64,000 bases of DNA from assembly GCA_965213855.1 (NCBI GenBank), contig CBDCAA010000009.1, positions 1 to 64,000 of the forward strand, written 5' to 3'. A program made the translations under genes and the position numbers. The notes below the pieces were generated by a model. The model was not told the origin of the DNA. It made no database searches and was given only the letters and a program-made list of their open reading frames with translations. Every line of letters begins with the position of its first letter. Position 1 is the stretch's first letter. Source of the DNA: JBBROS01 sp965213855 (GTDB lineage: Bacteria; Pseudomonadota; Alphaproteobacteria; Acetobacterales; Acetobacteraceae). Positions 55,440-63,168 of the stretch are shown one piece after another.

Positions 55440-56183
55440 CTATTCTTCGTCGTCTGCGCCGGTGGGCTGAGGAGGGCTGCCTCCGCCGCTATCGCCGGCG
55501 GCAGTCGCCGCTGGCGCGCCGCCTCCGCCACCACTGCCGTCCGCGCTCGGAGCCGGCGCGCCGCCGCCGCCGCCCGATTCCGGTGGGCTGCCAGTCCCGC
55601 CACCCCCGTCGGCCGGCCCGCCGCTACTGCCGAGCAAGCCTTTTGCTGCGTCCCATGCGCTGTCGAGGCCGTGCGCGACTTTGTCGACCGCGCCCTCGAC
55701 CGCTGGTGTCTCCTCGACCTTGTCCATTGCCGCGTCGGCCAGCATCCCTGTTCCGATGCCGCCTGCCGCGGCACCGACGACTTCGCCGACCTCTCCGCCG
55801 ACGAACAGCCCGGCAGCACCTCCCACGAGGCCTCCGACGCCGGCCGCAAAGCCGCTGATGCCGCCGACGATCGTGCCTTCGACCGTCTTGGCGATCGCCT
55901 GGCCCCCGCTTTCCTCGCCTTTGAGGTATTTAGAGACATTCGTGGCGCCGTCGACGACGAGGCCGATGCCAGCGCCGACAAGGGCGCCGCCCAGCCCGGC
56001 CGTGACCGCACCGGTTTCTCCTTCCGCCCCGCGCGCGACGTTCTTCAGCGCGGGCGCCTCTTCCGCCAGCGCTCCAGCTTCTTTCTTCGCCGCCTCTTTG
56101 ACGCCCTCGATGCCGGCATGGACCAGGTTCTTGAACCCTGCCAGCCAGCCGCCTTGGGAGCTGTCGGCCGTCTCGCCATCCAT
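55440..56183 (-). CDS. unrecognised glycine-zipper-like protein beside the T6SS genes
   Basis: 247 residues. Residues 1-50 are helical and charged (LAGFKNLVHAGIEGVKEAAKKE). Residues about 55-150 form two long glycine-rich hydrophobic stretches, GLGGALVGAGIGLVVDGA and GISGFAAGVGGLVGGAAGLFVGGE, with small residues spaced as in glycine zippers that insert into membranes. The tail (about 195-247) is low-complexity Gly/Ser/Pro/Ala ending TGADDEE. No Sec signal is seen. It follows the next gene upstream by 19 bases, so both probably share one promoter. A membrane-inserting toxin or an accessory protein is possible; I do not recognise a family. Confidence 0.65.
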   Translation of the reverse strand: MDGETADSSQGGWLAGFKNLVHAGIEGVKEAAKKEAGALAEEAPALKNVARGAEGETGAVTAGLGGALVGAGIGLVVDGATNVSKYLKGEESGGQAIAKTVEGTIVGGISGFAAGVGGLVGGAAGLFVGGEVGEVVGAAAGGIGTGMLADAAMDKVEETPAVEGAVDKVAHGLDSAWDAAKGLLGSSGGPADGGGGTGSPPESGGGGGAPAPSADGSGGGGGAPAATAAGDSGGGSPPQPTGADDEE

Positions 56184-56202
56184 TGTCGTGATCCTTTTCG
56201 AA

Positions 56203-57486
56203 CTACTTCACGGCCGCCGAGAGGGCCGCGAGGGTGGCGGTGAGCGTCTTGACCATGGCGACGGGCACGAAGGGGTTCTCGTCAAGATGGCTCAGGACCT
56301 TGTTGCCTTCGACGAACTTCTGATAACGGGCGACGGTCCCTTGTGCCTGCTTGAGCAACCTTTGGCGCTCCGCGTCTTCGGTCGCGTCGGCCGCGGCGGC
56401 CAGCATGTCCGACAGGCTTTCATCGAAGGTCGTGAGGACGGGCTCGACGACCGTCGTCAGCACCTTTTCCAGCTCCTTGGCTTCGTCGTCGCCGCTGGCG
56501 GCGGCAAGGATGGCCTTGCTGAGCTTCTTGAGGTCCGCGTCGATCTTGCTGCGGGTGGCGGACCAGACGGCGTGCGACTTCTTGAGTTTCTGGGCAGCAG
56601 CTGGATCAGGCGCGGCGCCGTTCGAGCCATTCGCGGCGGGTGCGTTCGGGGCCTGTGGTGCGGGCGGGGCCGCGCTGCCGCTGCCGATCGCGTCGCGCAG
56701 GATGTCGAGGCCGGCGCTGGCCTGGGCGAGGTCGCCGCGCTTGAGGCTAGCCTGGGCGTCGGTGGCGAGTTCGGCCAACGCGGTCTTCTGGGTCGGATCC
56801 TTCGCGATGACGGCCATCATCTGCTTGACGAGGCCGGTGAGGTCCTTGGTGAGCGAGGCGGCGTCAGGCTGATCGGGGTCGGGCTGAGCGGCGCCGGTCG
56901 CGGCAGGGGCGCTGCCGTCGGCATCGGCGCCTGGATCGGCGGTGGCTGCCTCGGCGCCGCCGCTGGTTGCCGCCTCGTCGCCCATCACGGGCCTTGCGTC
57001 GGGATCGCTCCCGTCCTGAGTGGCATCCGCGTCATCGTCGCCGTCCTGGTCGTCGGCGCCGCCAGAGTCGGCCGCGGCCAGCCCGTCACCGGCGTCGTCG
57101 TCCTCGTCCTCGTCCTCGCCGGCGTGGTCTTCGAGCGCGGTGCCATCGTCCATGACGATGCGGATCTTGCTGAACCCGGTGCCCTTGAGGGCGATGGTCA
57201 GCTTGCCGGCGATGCCGCTGACGGCCTTGGTGACCTGGAAGATGGCGGTCTTTGGGTCGTCAGGGTCGATGCTCACCATGCCGTTGCGGTGGTTCTTGCT
57301 GTCCGGCGCGTCGTCCTTGAGCCCCTTCTCGAGCGCCTTGGGGTTCTTCATCTTGTCGAGCTTGACGATGGCCTTGCCGTCCTTCCCGAGGGCCAGCGCC
57401 ATATGGACGGGCTTGTCGACGGCGAGCTTGAGCAACCGCTTGAGCTCGGCCTTGTCGCTGCCGATCGATTCCGCCGCTTTCGCCAT
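56203..57486 (-). CDS. unrecognised protein with acidic linker beside the T6SS genes
   Basis: 427 residues from the ATG at 57484-57486, with GGAG 8 bases upstream. The N-terminal domain, about 1-105, reads SDKAELKRLLKLAVDKPVHM and later AVSGIAGKLTIALKG, a compact alpha/beta pattern. Residues about 110-200 are a very acidic, low-complexity linker (GEDEDEDDDAGDG and similar). The rest is helical (KLKKSHAVWSATRSKIDADLKKL; LTTVVEPVLTTFDESLSDML) and ends in a hydrophobic FVPVAMVKTLTATLAALSAAVK. There is no signal peptide. The palindrome GCGTAATAATTACGTA lies about 85 bases upstream. The function is unknown; context suggests a T6SS-linked role. Confidence 0.7.
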   Translation of the reverse strand: MAKAAESIGSDKAELKRLLKLAVDKPVHMALALGKDGKAIVKLDKMKNPKALEKGLKDDAPDSKNHRNGMVSIDPDDPKTAIFQVTKAVSGIAGKLTIALKGTGFSKIRIVMDDGTALEDHAGEDEDEDDDAGDGLAAADSGGADDQDGDDDADATQDGSDPDARPVMGDEAATSGGAEAATADPGADADGSAPAATGAAQPDPDQPDAASLTKDLTGLVKQMMAVIAKDPTQKTALAELATDAQASLKRGDLAQASAGLDILRDAIGSGSAAPPAPQAPNAPAANGSNGAAPDPAAAQKLKKSHAVWSATRSKIDADLKKLSKAILAAASGDDEAKELEKVLTTVVEPVLTTFDESLSDMLAAAADATEDAERQRLLKQAQGTVARYQKFVEGNKVLSHLDENPFVPVAMVKTLTATLAALSAAVK

Positions 57487-57569
57487 GCCCCACACTCCAA
57501 TCCGATATTGCAACGTTACGGCAGCATAGACCGGCGGCGACCGGGTCCGGAACCGGGAAAATCACCGTT

Positions 57570-57585
57570 TACGTAATTATTACGC
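57570..57585 (-). promoter_or_regulatory. palindromic element GCGTAATAATTACGTA, copy 1
   Basis: Read towards the gene at 57486 on the minus strand this is GCGTAATAATTACGTA. Its core CGTAAT-A-ATTACG is a perfect inverted repeat around a single A. It is AT-rich in very GC-rich surroundings, 84 bases before the start codon. An identical 16-base copy in the same orientation relative to its gene lies upstream of the sheath gene at 59086-59101. Confidence 0.7.
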
Positions 57586-57609
57586 TATCCGGTCCAAAAC
57601 GGTCGCTCG

Positions 57610-58938
57610 TCACTCGCCGGGGCCCTTCAGGATGTGCACGACCAGGCCGAGGCCGCCGGAAAAGTTCGTCTCGTAATCCTTGGAGCCGGCCTTCTTGTCG
57701 GACTGGTTGGCAAGGGAGGCGGTGATGCCGAACGTCTTGTTGAGCTTGAACTCGAGCTGCAGCGTGCCGCCGAATTGCGGGTTCTCATCCAGCTTGAGGT
57801 TGGTGAGGTTGGCCTGCAGGTCGGCTTCGAGCCGCGGCCCGTACTTGTCGCGCCAGACGGCCTGGAACAGGTTGATGGCGGCTTGGCCGCTTGGCCCGCC
57901 CGCGTCGATGGCGAGGCCGAACGTGGGCTGGTTGAGTGCGCTGAAATCCCAGCTGCCCTTCTTGCCGACATCGATGGTGATGGTCGGGAAGGTCAAGTTG
58001 ACGGCGGCTTGAAGCGGCGCCGGCGGCTTCCCGCCGCTCCAGGCCTTGTTGTACGCGCCGACGACGTCGAGCCCCCAGACCCGGACGACGCTCGCCTCGG
58101 GCAGCGTCTGCGGCGCCGCGGTCGGAAGTGCGATGGTGACGGCGGTCGGCACCTTGCCCGGATCGGGCTCAGCGCCCGCTTGTGCCGCCCCGGATTTGCC
58201 AGCCTGCTGGGCGGCCTGCTTGGCGGCGGCCGCTGCGGCCTGCCAGCGCGCTTGCAGCAACTCGGTCACTTGGGACAGCGCGGCCGAGCGGATCGGGCCG
58301 GCCGGCAACGCGCCCTCGGGTATCTGCTGCATCAGGACGTCGACGACGCCGTAGAACGTCTGCAGGTTGCCGTCCAGGCTCGGTTGGTAGTCATCCAACG
58401 TCAGGCCGGTTTTCCCCTGCGTCAGGACGGCGGTGAACCGGTGACTGTCCAGATACTTCGACAGGGCAGCGAGTTCCTCGGGCGGGACCTTATAGTCGAG
58501 CGGCGGCGCTTGAAGCGCCGCGAGCGGGACGGCGCCGGCATCAGCTTCGGCCGGCGTGGGAGCAGACACGGTGGCCGGGTCGGTCGTGGTCGCGGAGTTC
58601 GGAGCCGGAGTGTCCTGGACAGTCGTGGCCGCTTGGTCCTGGCCGCTCGCCGGGCTCGCGTCGGTCGTGGTTGCCGGGTCTGGCAGTGTCGTGGGCGCCG
58701 GGCTGGACCCGGTGGCGGGTGCGGCATCTTCGGGGGGCGCGGCCACCGGGTCTGCGGCGGTCGTGGGTGCCGGCCCGGCGTCCGTCGTGCCCGGCGCATC
58801 TTGGGTCGGTGCGGCGTCCTGGATGGGCGCGGCGTCCTGGGCGGGGTCAGAGCCGGCCGAGACAGCAGGGCTCGCTGCGCCGCTGCCAAGCTGCTTACAG
58901 GTGTCGAGCCAAGACCTCTGAGTGTCGTCTAGGCCCAT
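57610..58938 (-). CDS. unrecognised Pro/Ala/Asp-rich protein divergent from the T6SS sheath gene
   Basis: 442 residues with GAGGA about 8 bases before the ATG. Residues about 20-150 are low-complexity, with repeated units such as QDAAP, TTDAG and PAPTT. A helical part follows (PPEELAALSKYLDSHRFTAVLTQGK, ALSQVTELLQARWQAAAAAAKQAAQQAG). The last 160 residues look strand-rich: LTFPTITIDVGKKGSWDF, and a C-terminal region with FGGTLQLEFKLNKTFGITASLAN ending GLGLVVHILKGPGE. No signal peptide is present, so if it leaves the cell it needs another route. Divergent from the fused sheath gene with about 220 bases between. Confidence 0.68.
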   Translation of the reverse strand: MGLDDTQRSWLDTCKQLGSGAASPAVSAGSDPAQDAAPIQDAAPTQDAPGTTDAGPAPTTAADPVAAPPEDAAPATGSSPAPTTLPDPATTTDASPASGQDQAATTVQDTPAPNSATTTDPATVSAPTPAEADAGAVPLAALQAPPLDYKVPPEELAALSKYLDSHRFTAVLTQGKTGLTLDDYQPSLDGNLQTFYGVVDVLMQQIPEGALPAGPIRSAALSQVTELLQARWQAAAAAAKQAAQQAGKSGAAQAGAEPDPGKVPTAVTIALPTAAPQTLPEASVVRVWGLDVVGAYNKAWSGGKPPAPLQAAVNLTFPTITIDVGKKGSWDFSALNQPTFGLAIDAGGPSGQAAINLFQAVWRDKYGPRLEADLQANLTNLKLDENPQFGGTLQLEFKLNKTFGITASLANQSDKKAGSKDYETNFSGGLGLVVHILKGPGE

Positions 58939-59085
58939 GCGGTTGTCCTCACTTTTTCAGGCCAGGCGTGGCACGGACCGGCATGGCCGCCTGTGCTCGG
59001 GCTTGCCATCGTCGATCCGGTCCGCCGCTTCGTAGTCGGCAGCATAGTCAGCAGATCTTGGCCGCCAACGAAAACTTTTCTGTTT

Positions 59086-59101
59086 GCGTAATAATTACGT
59101 A
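59086..59101 (+). promoter_or_regulatory. palindromic element GCGTAATAATTACGTA, copy 2
   Basis: Identical over 16 bases to the element at 57570-57585 and oriented the same way relative to the plus-strand sheath gene, whose start codon is about 60 bases downstream. The other divergent gene (58938) starts about 150 bases away on the other side, so one site could control both. An A/T-rich run, GAAAACTTTTCTGTTT, precedes it. Confidence 0.7.
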
Positions 59102-59160
59102 GAGTGATATTGGCCCGCCTCGTGTCCGGCAGCAGTGCTGCTGCCCAAGACCGGCAGCAG

Positions 59161-60993
59161 ATGGGACGGGCGATGGGCTACGAGGTGAGTTTCGGCAGGC
59201 TGGACGCGGCGGCGAAGGCGGTACCGGGCGACGCGTTCCGGATAGCGCTGATGGGCGACTTCTCCGGCCGGGCCAGCCGCGGTGTGATGGACACCGGGGC
59301 CAAGCTGGCGGCGCGCAAGGCGCTGCGGCTCGACGTCGACACGCTCGACGACGTGCTGGCGCGGCTGGCGCCGCGGATCGTGCTGCCGCTGGGCGACGAG
59401 GGCACCGTCGAGGTCGAGATCGCCAGCATGGACGATTTCCATCCGGACCAGCTCGCCGAGGCGCTGCCGCTGTTCCAGCACCTGCTGGCGTTGCGGCGCG
59501 GCCTGCAAAGCCGGGCCGGGTTCGAGCGTGCATCCAAGGAGGTCCTGGGCTGGGCCGGCGCGGAGCCGCTCGCGCCGCCGGAGACGCGGCGGGCGCGGGG
59601 CGGCGCCGTCGCGACGGACCGGCGGCTGGGCGATTTCGCCAGACTGACCGGCCGAGTGCCGGGCCTGCCCGCGGCAGACGGGTCGGTGGGCGACCTCGTG
59701 CGCCGGCTCGTCGGGCCGTTCGTCGTGCCGGCGACGGATGCGCGGCAGGAGGCGTTGGTGGCGCGGGTGGACGCGGCGCTGGCGGACGGGATGCGGCGGG
59801 TGCTGCATCATCCCGAGTTCCAGGCGAGCGAGGCGCTGTGGCGCGGGGCGGAGATGCTGGTCCGCTCGCTCGACACCGGGGCGCGGCTGCAGATCGTGTT
59901 GTACGACATCTCGGCCGAGGAGCTGGCGGCGGATCTCGCATCGAGCGAGGCCCTGCAGGATACGGCGCTCTATGCGCTGCTGGTGGAACAGCCGGCAGTG
60001 GATGCGGATGCCGGGGTGCCGAGCCTCATTGCCGGGATGTATGGATTCGAGTTGGCGCCGCCCCATGCGGACCTGCTCGGCCGATTGGCGCAAATCGGCG
60101 CGGTGGCTGGCGCGCCGTTCGTCGCGTCCGTGTCGCCGGACGGCCTGCTGGCGCCCCGGCACGACTGGCACCCGCTCGTGCGTTCGGCCTGGGACGCGCT
60201 GCAGGCGCTGCCGGCGGCGCGATATCTGGGGCTCGCCTCGCCCCGGTTCCTGCTCCGGATGCCATACGGGAAGAAGACGGACCCGATCGACGCCTTCGCG
60301 TTCGAGGAGTTCACGCGTCAGGGCGGGCTGTCGGGGATGCTGTGGGGCAACCCGGCGCTGCTGGTGGCGCGGCTTGCAGGCGAGGCCTGGCTGTCGAACA
60401 GCAAGGCGATGAGCCTCGGGTCGCGCACCGTCGTCGGCGAGCTGCCGGTGTTCGTCGTGACCGATGCGGACGGGGACCAGGTGGCGCTGCCGTGTACGGA
60501 GCGGCTGTTCACGGAGCGGATGGCGACGCAGGTTTCAGCGGCGGGCGTGATGCCGGTGGTCAGCCTGCGCGGGCGGCCCGAGGTGAAGGTGGCCGGGTTC
60601 GGTTCGGTGGGCAGCGGCGGGCTGGCCGGGCGGTGGGCGCCGGTCGAGATCAAGCAACCGCCGCCCCCGGCCGCGCCGGTGGCCAAACCCGTGGCTGCAC
60701 CCGTTGCCGTGGCGGTGCCGCAAGTGGCGGCGGCCGGCGTGGCGGCGGCTGTCGTGGCGGCATCGGCCGCTGCGGCCGCGCCGGCAGTGGAGGCCGAGCC
60801 GGAGGTGGACTTGGATGCGCTGCTGGCTGGCCTGGCCGAGCCGGCGGCCCCGGCCCCCGCCCCGGCGGCAGCTGTCGAAGCGGAGGCCGACGACCTCGAT
60901 GCGCTCCTGGCCAGCTTGAGCGTGGAGCCTGTGGCGGTGGCGGCCGACGAGACCGAAGGCGATCTCGACGCGTTGCTGGCCTCGTTGAAGTAG
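59161..60993 (+). CDS. tssBC: T6SS contractile sheath protein, TssB and TssC fused, with DLDALL-repeat tail
   Basis: About 610 residues. Residues 1 to about 120 match TssB (FRIALMGDFSGR; TLDDVLARLAPRIVLPLGDE; MDDFHPDQLAEALPLFQHL). About 185 to 495 match TssC (RVLHHPEFQASEALWRGAEML; IVLYDISAEELAADL; RYLGLASPRFLLRMPYGKK; AFEEFTRQGGLSGMLWGNPALL). These are normally two proteins that form the sheath around the Hcp tube. A Pro/Ala-rich linker then leads to three DLDALL motifs at about 550, 578 and 601. Start: ATG at 59161 (alternative 59173); a GTG at 59104 is in frame but less likely. It heads the secretion cluster under the palindromic element. Confidence 0.85.
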   Translation: MGRAMGYEVSFGRLDAAAKAVPGDAFRIALMGDFSGRASRGVMDTGAKLAARKALRLDVDTLDDVLARLAPRIVLPLGDEGTVEVEIASMDDFHPDQLAEALPLFQHLLALRRGLQSRAGFERASKEVLGWAGAEPLAPPETRRARGGAVATDRRLGDFARLTGRVPGLPAADGSVGDLVRRLVGPFVVPATDARQEALVARVDAALADGMRRVLHHPEFQASEALWRGAEMLVRSLDTGARLQIVLYDISAEELAADLASSEALQDTALYALLVEQPAVDADAGVPSLIAGMYGFELAPPHADLLGRLAQIGAVAGAPFVASVSPDGLLAPRHDWHPLVRSAWDALQALPAARYLGLASPRFLLRMPYGKKTDPIDAFAFEEFTRQGGLSGMLWGNPALLVARLAGEAWLSNSKAMSLGSRTVVGELPVFVVTDADGDQVALPCTERLFTERMATQVSAAGVMPVVSLRGRPEVKVAGFGSVGSGGLAGRWAPVEIKQPPPPAAPVAKPVAAPVAVAVPQVAAAGVAAAVVAASAAAAAPAVEAEPEVDLDALLAGLAEPAAPAPAPAAAVEAEADDLDALLASLSVEPVAVAADETEGDLDALLASLK

Positions 60994-61011
60994 GCGCCCG
61001 GCGTTGCTTGG

Positions 61012-61557
61012 TCAGCGGCGGGTGCGGAGCGTGATGCGGTCGGGGTCGGCCCCCTCGATTTCGGGTATGATCCGGGCTGGCGCAAGGCCGTATGTCTCGA
61101 GCTGCTGGGCAAGCAGGGTGCAGCGGAGAGCGTTCAGCTGCGCGGCGGGGCCGGGCGGCAGGACCGGGGAGACGAGGACCAGGTTGGCATCAGGGCCGGC
61201 CGCCGCCGCGGCGCGTCGGAGCACTCCTTCCGCGGCGTCGTCGATGGCGGCGGACCATGGCGCGAACTCCGCGACGAGGTCCCGGACGACGCCTCGGGCG
61301 CGGTCGACGATGGCGGGGTGGATCAGCCAGGCTTGCAATGCAGGCTCGTCGGTGAAGGCGTGCCAGAGCGCGTCCACGGCGGATTTCGACTCGCATGCGA
61401 CGATGCCGATGGTAACGTCTGCGGAAAGGCTGTTGTTGAGGAGATCGTCGATGTGCCGCTCGCCGCGGACGAGCCAGGCGTGGCCGCCACAGACGGCCAG
61501 CGTGACGTCGGTGCGGGCGACGATTGCGAGGTCGGCGCTATTATCGGGGGCGTTCAT
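61012..61557 (-). CDS. unrecognised protein encoded against the T6SS genes
   Basis: 181 residues from the ATG at 61555-61557, starting MNAPDNSADLAIVARTDVTL. Readable parts are LAVCGGHAWLVRGERHIDDLL, then helices with HPAIVDRARGVVRDLVAEF and DDAAEGVLRRAAAAAGPDANLVLVSP. The C-terminal segment QLNALRCTLLAQQLETYGLAPARIIPEIEGADPDRITLR faintly resembles the end of an OmpA-like domain. It has no signal peptide. It lies on the minus strand between tssBC and tagH, its stop 18 bases from the tssBC stop and its start 42 bases from the tagH start, so it needs its own promoter. Confidence 0.65.
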   Translation of the reverse strand: MNAPDNSADLAIVARTDVTLAVCGGHAWLVRGERHIDDLLNNSLSADVTIGIVACESKSAVDALWHAFTDEPALQAWLIHPAIVDRARGVVRDLVAEFAPWSAAIDDAAEGVLRRAAAAAGPDANLVLVSPVLPPGPAAQLNALRCTLLAQQLETYGLAPARIIPEIEGADPDRITLRTRR

Positions 61558-61599
61558 GGTCGGAACCTCAGGCAAGTCCGGGGGGCGTCTGGGCGGGCC

Positions 61600-63057
61600 A
61601 TGGCGGTAAGACTGCACCTGACCGGCTCCGGGTCGCGTCTGCTCGAACGCGGAACGATATCGATCGGGCGCGGGGAGCGCAACGATTGGGTGCTGCCGGA
61701 CCCGGAGCGGCATCTATCAAAGACGCACTGCGTCCTGAGCGTCGAGAACGGGGCGGTGGTGCTGACCGATTGCAGCACGAACGGGGTGCGGATCAACGGG
61801 GCGCGGCAGCCGACCGAGCGCGACAGCCGAACGGTGCTGACGGACGGGGACGAGGTGCGGCTGGGCGACTACGTGCTGATGGTGGAGGCGGTGGCGGACG
61901 CGCGGGCGGCGCGCGTTGACGCCGGCAGCGACGACCCGCTGGACGTGGATCCCCTGGACGATCCGCTGGCGCATCGGCCCGACCAGTCGTTCAGCCACCC
62001 GATCCGCCATGCGCCGGCGACGCAGCGGCAGGACGACCCGTTCGACGAGCCGGAGCGCGACCGCCGTGGCGGGCGCCGGCCAGACCCCGGGGAGGATCGT
62101 TTTCAGGGCGTGCAGCCGGCGCATGAGTGGGCCGGGCCGTCGCAGCGGGACGATGCGGACGCGCCGCGCCATGCGATGCTGACGCCGCGGGTCGTGGCGG
62201 CGCCGGCGGCACGGCCAGGGGAGATCGATTTCGACGCGCTGATCGGCGACTTGTCGGCGCTGCAGCCACCGGCCAGGCCGAGTGCGGCACATGCCACACC
62301 AGCGGGCACGCGCCCGGTGCCGGCACGGAATCCGTTCGCCGAATTCGACGATCTGATCGGCAGCGGCACCCCGGCGCCACAGGCGCCCGCACCCGCCGCG
62401 GCGCCCGCAACCGCGCCGGCTGCCGGGCAGGCGGACGAGGCGGCCGGGCTGCGCGCGTTCCTGGAGGGCGCCGGCGTGCCCGGTTTGCTGGTCGGTGACG
62501 ATCCGCAGCTGGCGTTGCGGACGATGGGCGAGGTGTTCCGGGCGCTGACGGAGGGCTTGCGTTCCGTGCTCATGTCACGGGCGGCGATCAAGAACGAATT
62601 GCGGGTCGAGCAGACGCTGATGCGGACGGCGAACAACAACCCGCTCAAATTCTCGTTCAGCGTTGACGACGCGGTGATGTCGTTGATGTCGGTCGGGCGG
62701 ACCGGCTACATGCCGCCCGTGCAGGCCGCGCGCGAGGCGTTCGACGACATCCGGCAGCACGAGCTTTCGGTGATGGCGGGGGTGCAGACAGCCCTGCTCG
62801 GCCTGCTCCAGCGATTCGATCCGGACGCGATCGAGGCGCGCCTGGTCCAAGGCAAGCTGTCCGGCGTGCTGCCGGGTGCCCGCAAGGCCCGGCTTTGGGA
62901 AAGCTTCCGAGAGCTGCACCACACGATCGCCGGAGAAGCGGAGGACGATTTCCAGGCGGTGTTCGGACGAGCGTTCGCAAAAGCTTACTCGCGGGCGGGC
63001 GCGGGCACTCCGGCCGCGGACCGTGGGACGGGCAAAGGCGAATCCGACAACGGCTGA
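61600..63057 (+). CDS. tagH: T6SS FHA-domain protein TagH
   Basis: 485 residues from the ATG at 61600. The N-terminal FHA domain (about 1-100) shows ISIGRGERNDWVLPDPERHLSKTHC and STNGVRING, with the conserved GR, SxxH and NG residues that bind phosphothreonine. A long low-complexity Asp/Arg/Pro/Ala region (about 105-290) follows. The C-terminal T6SS-specific FHA_VI domain includes LRAFLEGAGVPGLLVGDD, RTANNNPLKFSFSVDDAVMSL and FQAVFGRAFAKAYSRAG. In other systems TagH is part of threonine-phosphorylation control with PpkA and PppA; neither is seen here. A large hairpin follows the gene. Confidence 0.88.
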   Translation: MAVRLHLTGSGSRLLERGTISIGRGERNDWVLPDPERHLSKTHCVLSVENGAVVLTDCSTNGVRINGARQPTERDSRTVLTDGDEVRLGDYVLMVEAVADARAARVDAGSDDPLDVDPLDDPLAHRPDQSFSHPIRHAPATQRQDDPFDEPERDRRGGRRPDPGEDRFQGVQPAHEWAGPSQRDDADAPRHAMLTPRVVAAPAARPGEIDFDALIGDLSALQPPARPSAAHATPAGTRPVPARNPFAEFDDLIGSGTPAPQAPAPAAAPATAPAAGQADEAAGLRAFLEGAGVPGLLVGDDPQLALRTMGEVFRALTEGLRSVLMSRAAIKNELRVEQTLMRTANNNPLKFSFSVDDAVMSLMSVGRTGYMPPVQAAREAFDDIRQHELSVMAGVQTALLGLLQRFDPDAIEARLVQGKLSGVLPGARKARLWESFRELHHTIAGEAEDDFQAVFGRAFAKAYSRAGAGTPAADRGTGKGESDNG

Positions 63058-63060
63058 GTT

Positions 63061-63092
63061 GAGGGCGATCGCGGGTTCGCGCGATCGCCCTC
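63061..63092. terminator. large perfect hairpin between tagH and tssJ
   Basis: GAGGGCGATCGCG and its perfect complement CGCGATCGCCCTC (13-base arms) flank a GGTTCG loop, starting 3 bases after the tagH stop. No T tract follows, so it may be an attenuator, an mRNA-stability stem or a REP-like element rather than a full terminator. Confidence 0.55.
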
Positions 63093-63168
63093 CACTTAAG
63101 TAACGACAAGGCTTTTCTTCCGGCGCCATTCCGGTGCAGTATCGCATCGATGATCGGTGGGGCAGCGG

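Noticed and set aside
57610..58938. The repeated QDAAP/TTDAG segments as a possible CRISPR or DNA repeat array
   Set aside because: The repetition is at protein level inside a good reading frame, with irregular spacing and no spacers.
59104..59160. GTG at 59104 as the start of the sheath gene
   Set aside because: It would begin three bases after the palindromic element and add 19 residues (ILARLVSGSSAAAQDRQQ) unlike TssB N-termini; the ATG at 59161 fits better.
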